29,575 nt of DNA from CAZBPZ01 sp964493955 (GTDB lineage Bacteria > Chloroflexota > Dehalococcoidia > Dehalococcoidales > Fen-1064), in the NCBI GenBank assembly GCA_964493955.1, contig CAZBPZ010000012.1, positions 1 to 29,575 of the forward strand. The letters are read 5' to 3'. The notes below the pieces were generated by a model that saw only the letters and a program-made list of their open reading frames with translations, searched no databases and was not told the DNA's origin. The position numbers and the translations under genes were made by a program. Below, piece after piece: positions 1-7,485 of this stretch (the first letter of the stretch is position 1; each line of letters opens with the position of its first letter).

Positions 1-27
1 TGGGTTCGAATCCCACCCCCTCCGCCA
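1..27 (+). tRNA. 3' end of a tRNA, probably tRNA-Ser (partial)
   Basis: The window opens inside the T arm of a tRNA. Bases 1-4 and 12-15 pair (TGGG/CCCA) around the canonical TTCGAAT loop at 5-11. Seven acceptor-strand bases (17-23), a discriminator G at 24 and an encoded CCA at 25-27 follow. The implied 5' acceptor strand, GGAGGGG, together with G73 fits a bacterial serine tRNA. The anticodon lies outside the window, so identity is inferred. The 3' end is one base from the stop codon of the convergent lipoprotein gene, and no terminator separates them. Confidence 0.85.
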
Positions 28-28
28 G

Positions 29-1636
29 CTACTCCGCCAGGGTCACCTCGTTAAGCCGGGCAAAGCCCATCGGGTTGAGGCGGTAGCCCCTCACGTACGG
101 CTTCACCAGCAGGAAGTTCTCCCCGAACCAGAGCGGCAGGATGGCGGCATCGTCCACCAGCATCTGCTCCACCTGGCGGTAGAGCTCCAGGCTGCGCGCC
201 CCGTCAACCTCGGTGCCGGCCTCTTCCAGCAGGGCATCAACCGCCGGGTTGCTGTACTCACCGTAGTTGTTCTCCGAGCCGCTGCGGAAGAGGATGTCCA
301 GGAAGTTCTGGGGGTGGGGGTAGTCGGCAACCCAGCCGATGGCAAACATCTCGTCCTTTTCTTCCTTCAGGTTGTAGAAGAAGCGCGGTGGCTCCAGGAC
401 GCGCACCTTCACGTCAACACCCAGCGCCTGCCGCCAGTCGTAGATAATCGCCTCCAGGTCACGGGAGACGTCATTGCCCCAGCCGGAGGTGGTCAGCGTT
501 ATCGGGGGCAGCGCCTCGAAGCTGCCGTAGCGTGACCGGCTGATGGCTTCCCTGGCCCTGTCAAGGCTGAACTCCAGGCCCTGCAGGTCCTCGTTGTAGC
601 CGGGCATACCCGCCGGCAGGATACCGTAGGCCGGCTCCACCATGCCCCGGAACACCAGACGGGCCAGCTTCTCCCTGTCCACCGCGTGAGAAAATGCCCG
701 CCGCACGTACGGGTCGTCAAAGGGCGGCCGCGCGGCATTGAAACCTATGTAGGTCAGGCTCAGCTCGGGCACGATTGCCAGCTGGGTATAGAAAGGCCCC
801 TGCTCATCGGTCGCCCGGTCAATATAGCTCAGTGACACCCCGGTCACGTCTATCTCGCCATCCTCGTACAGGTTCATCGGCACCCCGCCGAAGAGCTTGA
901 ACTCCACCCGGGCCACCCCGGCCACCCGGCCGTAGTAACCGGGGTTGCGCTCCAGCACCAGCGAGCTTCCCGGCTGCCACGAGGCCAGCCTGAAGGGCCC
1001 GGTGCCGTTGGGGGCGCGCCACCACTCCCCGCCCGAGGCCACGTTGGCCCGGTCCACCACAAAGGCAGTGGGGTAGGCCAGCTTATAGAGGAAGTAGGGC
1101 CGGGGAGCGTCTATCTTCACCTCCAGCGTGTAATCATCAATGGCCCGCACCCCGCTTATCCGGTGGGCCCTGCCCGCCAGTACGTCCCTCACCCCCACGA
1201 TGTCACCCAGGTATGTCGGGGCCGTCATCGAGCCGGTCCGGGGGTCACAGGCACGCTCCCACGAATACACAAAATCGGCCGCCGTCAGCGGCCGGCCGTC
1301 GTGGAACTTCACATCCTGCCGCAAAGTAAAGGTGTAGGTCATGCCATCGCGGCTAACCTTCCAGCTCCGGGCAATGTCCGGCTCCGGCTCAAGGTCATCC
1401 CCCAGCTTCACCAGCCCGCTGAAAATCTGCACCACGAACTGGTGGGAGGTGGCATCGCCGGAAAGGGCCGGGTCCAGGGTAAAGGGGTCCTGGCCGTAAA
1501 GCCGCAGTGTCCCCTGCCCCGGCACCGCCGGCCCGGAGACCTCCGCCTTCGGGGAACAGCCCACCAGCAGCCCCGGGAGCAGCCCGGCCACCAGCAGGAC
1601 GGCAATAGCCCCGGCCACAGAGAGCGGTCGTTTCAT
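29..1636 (-). CDS. ABC transporter solute-binding lipoprotein, family 5 (OppA/DppA-like)
   Basis: This 535-residue protein has the length and organisation of extracellular peptide/nickel-type solute-binding proteins (SBP_bac_5). Its N terminus is a lipoprotein signal: basic MKR, a hydrophobic stretch, then the lipobox LVGC with Cys27 as the probable lipidated residue. Family landmarks are the early 'TLDPA' segment, 'ARSWKVSRDGMTYTFTLR', 'DVKFHDGRPLTAADFVYSW', 'GTGPFRL' and 'RNPGYYG'. It should sit on the outer face of the membrane and deliver a peptide or similar solute to an ABC permease. No permease or ATPase gene lies next to it here, so it is either an orphan or works with a transporter encoded elsewhere. 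The substrate cannot be read from sequence. A promoter with almost no 5' leader lies directly upstream. It is convergent with the tRNA, with a 1-nt gap. Confidence 0.93.
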   Translation of the reverse strand: MKRPLSVAGAIAVLLVAGLLPGLLVGCSPKAEVSGPAVPGQGTLRLYGQDPFTLDPALSGDATSHQFVVQIFSGLVKLGDDLEPEPDIARSWKVSRDGMTYTFTLRQDVKFHDGRPLTAADFVYSWERACDPRTGSMTAPTYLGDIVGVRDVLAGRAHRISGVRAIDDYTLEVKIDAPRPYFLYKLAYPTAFVVDRANVASGGEWWRAPNGTGPFRLASWQPGSSLVLERNPGYYGRVAGVARVEFKLFGGVPMNLYEDGEIDVTGVSLSYIDRATDEQGPFYTQLAIVPELSLTYIGFNAARPPFDDPYVRRAFSHAVDREKLARLVFRGMVEPAYGILPAGMPGYNEDLQGLEFSLDRAREAISRSRYGSFEALPPITLTTSGWGNDVSRDLEAIIYDWRQALGVDVKVRVLEPPRFFYNLKEEKDEMFAIGWVADYPHPQNFLDILFRSGSENNYGEYSNPAVDALLEEAGTEVDGARSLELYRQVEQMLVDDAAILPLWFGENFLLVKPYVRGYRLNPMGFARLNEVTLAE

Positions 1637-1645
1637 GCCGCACCC

Positions 1646-1673
1646 ATTGTACCATCCGGCAGGCCGGAGGCAA
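1646..1673 (-). promoter_or_regulatory. Sigma70-type promoter of the solute-binding lipoprotein gene, predicted leaderless
   Basis: On the minus strand TTGCCT (1673-1668), a 16-bp spacer and TACAAT (1651-1646) match the -35/-10 consensus at 4/6 and 5/6 positions. A start about 7 nt downstream of the -10 falls near 1639, leaving only about 3 nt before the ATG at 1636. No Shine-Dalgarno sequence is present. Confidence 0.6.
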
Positions 1674-1686
1674 CAGACCAGCCGGT

Positions 1687-1716
1687 TTGACAGCGGCCCG
1701 CCTCCCCGGCTACAGT
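1687..1716 (+). promoter_or_regulatory. Sigma70-type promoter of the small metallophosphoesterase gene
   Basis: TTGACA (1687-1692, perfect -35), an 18-bp spacer and TACAGT (1711-1716, 4/6) place the transcript start near 1723, about 6 nt before the ATG at 1729. The in-frame TTG at 1687 is part of the -35 box and so is not a credible start codon. The -35 box lies 13 bp from that of the divergent lipoprotein promoter. Confidence 0.55.
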
Positions 1717-1728
1717 ACAGGCAGGCAC

Positions 1729-2289
1729 ATGCTGATAGGGCTTCTCTCCGATACCCATGTCAGGACCCCCGGCTTCAACGCCGGCCTCAGCTCGCTCACG
1801 GCCGACGAGCTGCCTGCGGCCGTCTGCGAGGCCCTGCAGGGGGTTGACCTCATCCTGCACGCCGGCGACATCTACACCCTGCCGGTGCTGGACGAGCTGG
1901 AGGCGGTGGCGCCGGTACTGGCCGCCGAGGGCGATGACGACCCGTTTGAATCGGTCAATGACGCCCGCGTCAGCCCGGAACACCTCCTCGTCCTGGAGGG
2001 GGTCACCATCTGGGTATCGCACTACGGAATGTGGCCGGAGGACTCGCCCCGCCCTGCCCCGGACGTGATAGTGTACGGCCACTCTCACCGCGCCGGGATT
2101 GAACACCACAACGGCATAGTGCGCATCAACCCCGGCAGCCCCACCTTCCCCGGCTACCGCTACACCCTGGGCACGGTAGGCTTCCTCACGGTGGTGCACG
2201 GCCGGGTGACAGACGTGCGACTCCAGCAGCTTGAAGGCGGCGAGATTACCGCCGGCGGCACCAGTGGTATCCCCGGCTTCACCTCGTAG
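1729..2289 (+). CDS. YfcE/MJ0936-like metallophosphoesterase
   Basis: This 186-residue protein belongs to the small calcineurin-like phosphodiesterase family (YfcE/MJ0936/Vps29 fold). Visible metal-site motifs in order are SDTH (D8, H10), HAGD (D47), GDDD (68-71), SHYG (H98) and GHSH (H118, H120). The usual third motif is GN-x-D; here the Asn position is Asp69, which is unusual because that Asn normally contributes to the dimetal site. The late 'INPGSPTFP' segment is typical of the family. The family hydrolyses phosphodiesters in the cytoplasm, but the natural substrate is rarely known. The ATG at 1729 was chosen because the conserved MxIGLLSDTH start follows it and because the upstream TTG is part of the promoter. 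It converges with the CoA-ligase gene, leaving 4 nt between stop codons. Confidence 0.88.
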   Translation: MLIGLLSDTHVRTPGFNAGLSSLTADELPAAVCEALQGVDLILHAGDIYTLPVLDELEAVAPVLAAEGDDDPFESVNDARVSPEHLLVLEGVTIWVSHYGMWPEDSPRPAPDVIVYGHSHRAGIEHHNGIVRINPGSPTFPGYRYTLGTVGFLTVVHGRVTDVRLQQLEGGEITAGGTSGIPGFTS

Positions 2290-2293
2290 CCCC

Positions 2294-3700
2294 TCAGGCA
2301 GTGGAGCGCTGGCGCAGGCGGTAGTACTCGAGCGCGTTCCGCAGCGCCCGCGCCCCCCTCTCCAGCGAGACAAAGGCGGGCACCCCGCCCTCACGCAGCC
2401 TGGCCGCCGCCTGGCGCGATGCCACGGCATTCTCCGGGGTGTAATAAGAAAAGATCACCGCCAGCGGTTTTCGGGTACGCCGGCGCAGCTCGACCAGCAT
2501 GTCCAGGTCATCCGTCACCACGCCCATCCGCGGGTTCACCCCGGTCAGCAGCACCAGGTTGTCCACGTTGGCATCACGCTCCAGGATGTCCATGATGCGC
2601 CGTAACTGCCGGCGGTTGACATTCCCCGTATCTATCGGGTTACGGTAGCCACCGCCAATCAGGGTGAAGAACGTATCAAGCTCGTCGTAGGAGGCCCGCG
2701 TCAGGGGTGGCACCCTGAGACCGGCCTCGGCAAAGACATCGGCAATCGCCACCGACTGCCCCCCGGAACCACCGGCAATCCCCACCCGGTCACCCCGCAC
2801 CGGCTCCAGGTACTGCAGCGCCTTCAGCGTGTCCACCAGCTCCTCCAGGCTGCTGACCTTGACCGCCCCGCACTGCCGCACCGCCGCGTCCCAGATGGCC
2901 ATCGGCACCGCCAGCGAGCCGGTATGCGAGGCAATGGCGCGCCCGCCCTCCTCGGTGCGGCCGCCCTTCCAGATGACCACCGGCTTGCGGGCCGCCACCT
3001 CCTTCAGGACACCGAGGAAGCGGCGCCCGTCCCTGACCCCTTCCAGGTACATGCCGATGGCCGTAATACCCTCGTCCTGGCCGAAGTACTCCAGGTACTC
3101 GGTGGAGTCCAGCACGACCCCGTTGCCAAAGCTGATGGACTTATTGATGGCCACACCCTGCTGGTAGGCCTCCTCGGCGAAGGTAATGGCGTGGGTACCG
3201 CTCTGCGAGATGAAGCCAACGTTCCCGCTAAACCCGGTGCGCTCCATCGGTGTCTGCCGGAGGCCGACCGCCGGGTTGTAGATGCCCATGCAGTTCGGGC
3301 CGATGAGGTAGAAACCGGCCTCGCGCGAGCGCCAGGTCAGCGCCCGCTCCAGACGGATACCTTCCTCGGTATCCGTCTCCGCAAAGCCTGACGTGAAGAA
3401 ATGGGCGGCGGCCACGTCCTTGTTGATGCAGTCCTCCAGAATCCGCGGCGTCACCGCCCGCGGCACCGCCACAATCACCAGGTCCACCGGCTCGGGTATA
3501 TCCAGCAGGCTGGTGTAGTTCGGCACCCCCAGGGCCGTGATACCCTCAATCTCCCGCGGGTCAACCTGCACCGAGTAAAGCTTCCCCTTGAACTCGCTCT
3601 GCCCCCGCAGCCACATGTAGTTCGTTTCCGCCTTGTCTCCCACCACGGCCACACAGGCCGGGTTAAAAGCCCTCTCCAGCCTGGCAAAATCGGTAGTCAT
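2294..3700 (-). CDS. NDP-forming acyl-CoA synthetase alpha-type protein (CoA-binding and succinyl-CoA ligase-like domains)
   Basis: This 468-residue protein resembles the alpha subunit of ADP-forming acetyl/acyl-CoA synthetases. It has an N-terminal Rossmann CoA-binding domain ('ACVAVVGDKA', 'IGPNCMGIYNP' near residue 135) followed by two succinyl-CoA-synthetase-like flavodoxin domains. The 'ASHTGSLA' motif around residue 259 contains the histidine that is transiently phosphorylated in this family, and 'GMYLEGV' near residue 220 contains the glutamate that supports it. The ATP-grasp (beta) domain is absent and no beta gene is adjacent, so a partner must be encoded elsewhere or the protein does something else. 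The family interconverts acyl-CoA plus ADP and Pi with acid plus CoA plus ATP. A GTG at 3706, two codons upstream, is an equally possible start. It lies 25 nt after the SbcD-like gene, probably cotranscribed. Confidence 0.85.
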   Translation of the reverse strand: MTTDFARLERAFNPACVAVVGDKAETNYMWLRGQSEFKGKLYSVQVDPREIEGITALGVPNYTSLLDIPEPVDLVIVAVPRAVTPRILEDCINKDVAAAHFFTSGFAETDTEEGIRLERALTWRSREAGFYLIGPNCMGIYNPAVGLRQTPMERTGFSGNVGFISQSGTHAITFAEEAYQQGVAINKSISFGNGVVLDSTEYLEYFGQDEGITAIGMYLEGVRDGRRFLGVLKEVAARKPVVIWKGGRTEEGGRAIASHTGSLAVPMAIWDAAVRQCGAVKVSSLEELVDTLKALQYLEPVRGDRVGIAGGSGGQSVAIADVFAEAGLRVPPLTRASYDELDTFFTLIGGGYRNPIDTGNVNRRQLRRIMDILERDANVDNLVLLTGVNPRMGVVTDDLDMLVELRRRTRKPLAVIFSYYTPENAVASRQAAARLREGGVPAFVSLERGARALRNALEYYRLRQRSTA

Positions 3701-3725
3701 AGCCACCCCCGCTCTCTGCTTACTG

Positions 3726-4433
3726 TCACCGCATCAATAACGTGCCGCGGCTGACACGTACTCCCCCATCATCCAGCTCCACCAGTGCTACCGTGCCTGT
3801 CAGCGGCGGCGAGCCGCAGTAATAGGCCGGCACCGGCTCCCGGCTGACACAGCGAAAGACGGGGACATGCCCCAGCGCCAGGTAGTCCCAACCCGGCCGC
3901 TCGATGTCACGCCGGGAGATGTGGTAGCTGGGGAAAAGCACCGGGCCACCACCGTCCACGAAATAGCCGTGCCCCAGCGCCACGTGCCAGCGGCCGTCCG
4001 GCGGTGCCAGCGGCAGGCCTGCCAGCGGCCGCACGTCACCATCATGGCTGTCGAAAGGCCTGCCCCACAGGCTTATGTCAAGCTCAGGCAGGTGAAGCCA
4101 CCCCCCGGCTGGCTCATGCATCAGGAAAATGCTACCCTGGCCGTCCCGGAAAGCGCGGTGTTCATAGACCGAGCCGGGTGCCAGGCAGTCGTGGTTACCG
4201 GGTAGTATCACCACCGGCACCGGCAGCCGCCGCAACTCCGCTGCCACCGCCCCCACCAGGCCGGCCTCAACCTTGTTGTGGTCAAACAGGTCCCCGGCGA
4301 TGACAAGCAGGTCCACCCGGCTCACCGCCGCCAGTGCGGTCACCGCCGCCAGGCTACGGCAGCCGTCATCGCCAGCGGTACCAATGTGCAAATCGGCGGT
4401 GTGCAGGACACGCCGCCGCGGCCTTGGTGACAC
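3726..4433 (-). CDS. Mre11/SbcD-like metallophosphoesterase, short form
   Basis: This 235-residue cytoplasmic metallophosphoesterase carries the DNA-repair-exonuclease type motifs: ADLH (D14, H16), GDLFDHNK (D48, D51), GNHD (N80, H81, D82) and GHG (H154). The last motif is 'ALGHVPVF' at 187-191, where family members normally have GHxH, so the final metal-ligand histidine is replaced by Pro190. The protein lacks the C-terminal capping region of full SbcD, and no SbcC/Rad50 ATPase gene is nearby. It may be a stand-alone phosphodiesterase rather than half of an SbcCD complex. The GTG start is supported by GGGAG five bases upstream and by the conserved 'RVLHTADLH' immediately after it. It follows radC by 87 nt and has its own candidate promoter. 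Confidence 0.85.
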   Translation of the reverse strand: MSPRPRRRVLHTADLHIGTAGDDGCRSLAAVTALAAVSRVDLLVIAGDLFDHNKVEAGLVGAVAAELRRLPVPVVILPGNHDCLAPGSVYEHRAFRDGQGSIFLMHEPAGGWLHLPELDISLWGRPFDSHDGDVRPLAGLPLAPPDGRWHVALGHGYFVDGGGPVLFPSYHISRRDIERPGWDYLALGHVPVFRCVSREPVPAYYCGSPPLTGTVALVELDDGGVRVSRGTLLMR

Positions 4434-4456
4434 TTGGCTCCCGGTCCAGGGTATTC

Positions 4457-4505
4457 GTCAGCCCGGCTGACACCGTAAAGTATAGCACCCGGCCGGCCAG
4501 GCCAA
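4457..4505 (-). promoter_or_regulatory. Candidate extended -10 promoter plus palindrome upstream of the SbcD-like gene
   Basis: On the minus strand an extended -10, TGC-TATACT (4487-4479), gives a predicted start near 4472. The best -35-like hexamer, TTGGCC (4505-4500), is only 15 bp upstream, so the -35 is weak. Immediately downstream is a perfect inverted repeat GTCAGC-CGG-GCTGAC (4471-4457), which could be an operator at the transcription start or a short hairpin after radC. The leader to the GTG at 4433 would be about 39 nt. Confidence 0.35.
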
Positions 4506-4520
4506 CAAAGCAAGGCCCCC

Positions 4521-5213
4521 TCAGAAAAGGCCCTGCGCCTTGAGGCTCAGGTACCCCGTGTCAGAGACAATCACGTGGTCAAGGACATCTATCCCCATGA
4601 TTTCTCCCGCCTCGGCAAGGCGTTTCGTCAGGCCGATGTCCTCGTCCGAAGGGGTGGTATCACCGGAGGGGTGGTTGTGGACAAAGATTACCGAGGCAGC
4701 GCTGGCCGCCACCGCCTCCTTGAAGACCTCGCGCGGGTGGACGACACTGCTGTCCAGGCTCCCCACCGCAATTTCAGCCCACCGGATAAGCTGCCCGCGC
4801 GTGTCCAGCATAACGGCCAGGAAATATTCCTTCTTCCGGCCCATCAGCCGGCCCCTCACCAGGGCAGCCACTCCGGCGGCGGAGGTAATGGCAGGGCGCT
4901 CACCACCGCCGGCGTAGCCCTCCAGGCGGCGGGCCAGCTCGAAGGCCGCCTTGAGCTGGGCCGCCTTGGCCAGGCCAATACCACGCACCTGCTCCAGCTC
5001 CTCCACCGAGGCATCCGCCAGCCCGCGCAGCCCGTCGAACCGGCTCAGCAGCCGCTGGGCCGTCACCACCACCGACTCCCCGGAGACGCCACGCCCCAGA
5101 ATCAGGGCCAGAATCTCCTGGGCAGATAGCGCCTCCGCCCCCAGCGCGTAAAGCCTCTCGCGCGGCCTCTCCTCGGACGGAAGGTCATGAATGGTGAATG
5201 ACTTCTTTTCCAC
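4521..5213 (-). CDS. radC: RadC family JAB/MPN-domain protein
   Basis: This 230-residue protein has the standard RadC layout. The N-terminal 'LPSEERPRERL' segment is followed by helix-hairpin-helix-like 'GIGLAKAAQLKAAFELARR' around residues 78-96 and a C-terminal JAMM metal-binding motif, HNHPSGDTTPSDED (H179, H181, D192). The family was once linked to DNA repair, but in most bacteria its role is unresolved; the JAMM residues imply a zinc hydrolase fold. I chose the GTG at 5213 because GGAG lies 8 bases upstream and the reading then begins at the conserved EKKSFTIHDLP. Extending to 5330 would add 39 residues that do not look like RadC and overlap the upstream peptidase gene. The intergenic region holds a weak extended -10 (TGC-TAGGCT), so independent transcription is possible. 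Confidence 0.93.
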   Translation of the reverse strand: MEKKSFTIHDLPSEERPRERLYALGAEALSAQEILALILGRGVSGESVVVTAQRLLSRFDGLRGLADASVEELEQVRGIGLAKAAQLKAAFELARRLEGYAGGGERPAITSAAGVAALVRGRLMGRKKEYFLAVMLDTRGQLIRWAEIAVGSLDSSVVHPREVFKEAVAASAASVIFVHNHPSGDTTPSDEDIGLTKRLAEAGEIMGIDVLDHVIVSDTGYLSLKAQGLF

Positions 5214-5281
5214 CAGGAGCACTCCGGTACCGTGCCGCCACCAGCCTAGCACACGCCCACTGCCAAGTCCAGGCACCCGGG

Positions 5282-6412
5282 CTAGCGCACTGCCGTGGTG
5301 GTGACCGGCGCCTTCAGCCAGAGCCGCCACCGCCTGTCCAGGCCATCCGTATCAAAACCGTAGACCGCCTCGAGCGCACCGTCATAGGTTGCCCCACGCC
5401 GGAAGGCGTCCAGCAGCCGGAACATCCGGTCCTTGCCATAGGTGCTGACCAGGTACTCCACCAGACTGTAGCTCTCGGCGTAGGAGAGGTAGGACTGCTC
5501 TGCATCGGTGGAGAAGGGGCTGGAAAGGCTCTGCACTGAAATCAGCGCTCCGTTTTCTATGGCCCGGCCGAGGTAAAGACTGAAGGTAGCTTCCAGCGGC
5601 CCCTCGGCACGCATCGCCAGGCCCTCGTCCAGCCAGACCGGCAGGCCGCCGTAGGGGTTGAGTGTCATCTGGTGCACCACCAGGTGTGTCAGCTCGTGTG
5701 CCAGGGCGCGCCGCCCCCAGCCCAGCTCCCCCGGCCCGATGCCAATCGCAATCCGCCCGAAGCGGGTAAAGGCCACCCCGCCCGTCCACTCCTGGGGAAA
5801 AATCATGGAGCCACGCAGGTCAGCGGCGGAAGCGTAAATAAATATTTCCACCGGCGACTGCAGCGTCACCCCGGTGTCATTTTCAAGCCAGGCCAGGGCA
5901 TCACTGATGGCACGCATGATCTCGCCGGCAAAGGCATCGTCGCCGCGGTACCAGTGGACTGTCACCAGGCCCTGCGTGAGGTGCCGCCACTGGAAGCGCC
6001 CGTCGTCAAAGCGCACCGTCTTCGGAGCCGTGCTGGTAGCCGCGCCGCTGGCGTCCCTGAGCGTCCACCAGTACTCTATCCCGGCACCCGGCGGCAGCCC
6101 ACCGGTGCGGCGCATATCAAGCTGCCAGCCAACCTGGAGGCGGCGGGCCGGGGAAACGGCCACATACACCTCGCTGGTAACATCGGCAAAGCGGGTCATC
6201 AGCACCCGGTAGTGCAGGCGCACGTCGGTAATCTCGGCCGCGCTCTCGGCCGAGATGGCAAAGGTAAGGGACGTCGGAAAGTCCACCGCCACCTGCAGCT
6301 CGGTTACACGTGGCCCGTCGGCCGCCCGGGACACACCCACCCCCAGCGCCAGCCAGACCAGCAGTGCCAGAAGCAGCAGCCTAGCCCTCAGTGCCAGCCA
6401 ACCATCTGACAT
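5282..6412 (-). CDS. Secreted gluzincin-type peptidase (peptidase MA-like, HExxH)
   Basis: This 376-residue protein has an N-terminal signal or anchor (hydrophobic residues 9-27, then 'GVSRAADG', a plausible signal-peptidase site). A roughly 110-residue beta-rich region follows, then a metalloprotease domain. The zinc site is HELTH (H239, E240, H243), and 'WLDEGLA' supplies the third ligand E263, the gluzincin arrangement used by the peptidase MA-like family. The protein should act outside the membrane; its substrate is unknown. The ATG at 6412 is chosen because it immediately precedes the signal peptide; longer reading frames run through the prfB coding sequence without signal character. The start lies inside the 3' end of prfB with a 32-nt overlap and no clear Shine-Dalgarno sequence, suggesting translational coupling. 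Confidence 0.85.
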   Translation of the reverse strand: MSDGWLALRARLLLLALLVWLALGVGVSRAADGPRVTELQVAVDFPTSLTFAISAESAAEITDVRLHYRVLMTRFADVTSEVYVAVSPARRLQVGWQLDMRRTGGLPPGAGIEYWWTLRDASGAATSTAPKTVRFDDGRFQWRHLTQGLVTVHWYRGDDAFAGEIMRAISDALAWLENDTGVTLQSPVEIFIYASAADLRGSMIFPQEWTGGVAFTRFGRIAIGIGPGELGWGRRALAHELTHLVVHQMTLNPYGGLPVWLDEGLAMRAEGPLEATFSLYLGRAIENGALISVQSLSSPFSTDAEQSYLSYAESYSLVEYLVSTYGKDRMFRLLDAFRRGATYDGALEAVYGFDTDGLDRRWRLWLKAPVTTTAVR

Positions 6413-7485
6413 AGGCAGTAATAAACCCGTCCAGGTCACCATCGAGCACCGCCTCTGTATCAGCCGTCTCGTGACCGGTACGGTGGTCCTTGACCATCCG
6501 GTAAGGGTGCAGCACGTAACTGCGTATCTGGTTCCCCCAGCCGGCACTGATACGCTTCCCCTTGAGGCGGGCCCGCTCCTCGGCCTGCTCCTCCAGCCGG
6601 CGCTCCAGCAGGCGCGACCTCAGGATTCTCAGGGCTGTCTCCTTGTTCTGGTACTGCGAGCGCTCGCTCTGGCAGGTCACCACCAGGCCGGTCGGCAGGT
6701 GGGTTATCCGCACGGCGCTGCTCGTCTTCTGCATGTGCTGCCCGCCCGGCCCGCTGGAGCGGAACACGTCCACCCGGATGTCCTCCGGGGCTATCTCGAC
6801 GTCGGCATCCTCCTCTGCTTCCGGCATTACCTCTACCAGAGCAAACGAGGTGTGCCGCAGGTGGTCAGCATCAAAGGGGGAAAGCCTTACCAGGCGGTGG
6901 ACACCGTGCTCGCCCTTGAGGTAACCACAGGCGTACCGGCCGCTGATGGACACGGTAGCACTCTTGATGCCAGCCTCCTCACCGGGCGAGGTATCCAGCA
7001 CCTCGGCCTCGTAGCCGCGGCGCTCGGCCCAGCGCAGGTACATCCGCAGCAGCATTTCGGCCCAGTCCTGCGATTCCGTCCCCCCGGCACCAGCGTGGAT
7101 TGCCAGGATGGCATTACGCGAGTCATACTCACTGCTGAAAGCCAGCTCAAGCTCGGCTTCTTCCACCAGCCGGGCCAGCTCTGCCACTTCCTGCTGGAGT
7201 TCCGCCAGCAGCGCCGGGTCGCCAGCCTCGTCCATCAGTGCCAGCAGCTCACCGGCATCAGCCACGCGTTTCTCCAGCCCGCGCCAGCGTTCCACCACCC
7301 GGCGCTCCTGCGCCAGACGGCGCATCCGGCTGCGCGCCTGCCGGCCGTCGGCCCAGAAACCGGGCTCGGCCGAGTTGCGCTCCAGCCGGGCAATGTCCTT
7401 CTCCAGGCCGGATATGTCAAAGACGCACCAATAGCGTCGCTATGCGTGCCCGCAGGTTCTGCAGCTCTTCTCTCAGGTCTTCCAT
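6381..7485 (-). CDS. prfB: Peptide chain release factor 2, with programmed +1 frameshift
   Basis: RF2 releases the finished peptide at UGA and UAA codons. Translation begins at the ATG at 7485 (preceded by GGTAGGAAG) and gives 22 codons ending ...VRL. An in-frame TGA (7419-7417) follows. Shifting +1 at CTT-TGA-C continues with 'DISGLEKDIARLERN' and runs to the stop at 6381, for a total of 367 residues, the normal RF2 length. The stop-recognition motif SPF ('RLSPFDADHL') identifies RF2 rather than RF1, and the catalytic loop GGQ lies in 'SSGPGGQHMQKT'. Frameshifting is normally autoregulated: low RF2 slows reading of the UGA and promotes the shift. The gene overlaps nfi by 13 nt at its start and the peptidase gene by 32 nt at its end. 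A caller that ignores frameshifts would start it falsely at 7325. Confidence 0.96.
7416..7422 (-). promoter_or_regulatory. RF2 programmed frameshift site CTTTGAC
   Basis: The minus strand reads CGT-CTT-TGA-C, the invariant RF2 slippery sequence. The stimulatory Shine-Dalgarno-like element upstream is only TTGGTG, three bases before CTT; in E. coli the corresponding element is AGGGGG. Shift efficiency may therefore differ from the model. Confidence 0.93.

Noticed and set aside
5243..5271. TGGACT-N17-TAGGCT with extended TGC before radC
   Set aside because: Both hexamers match at only 4/6, so it is too weak to list as a promoter, although radC could be transcribed from it.
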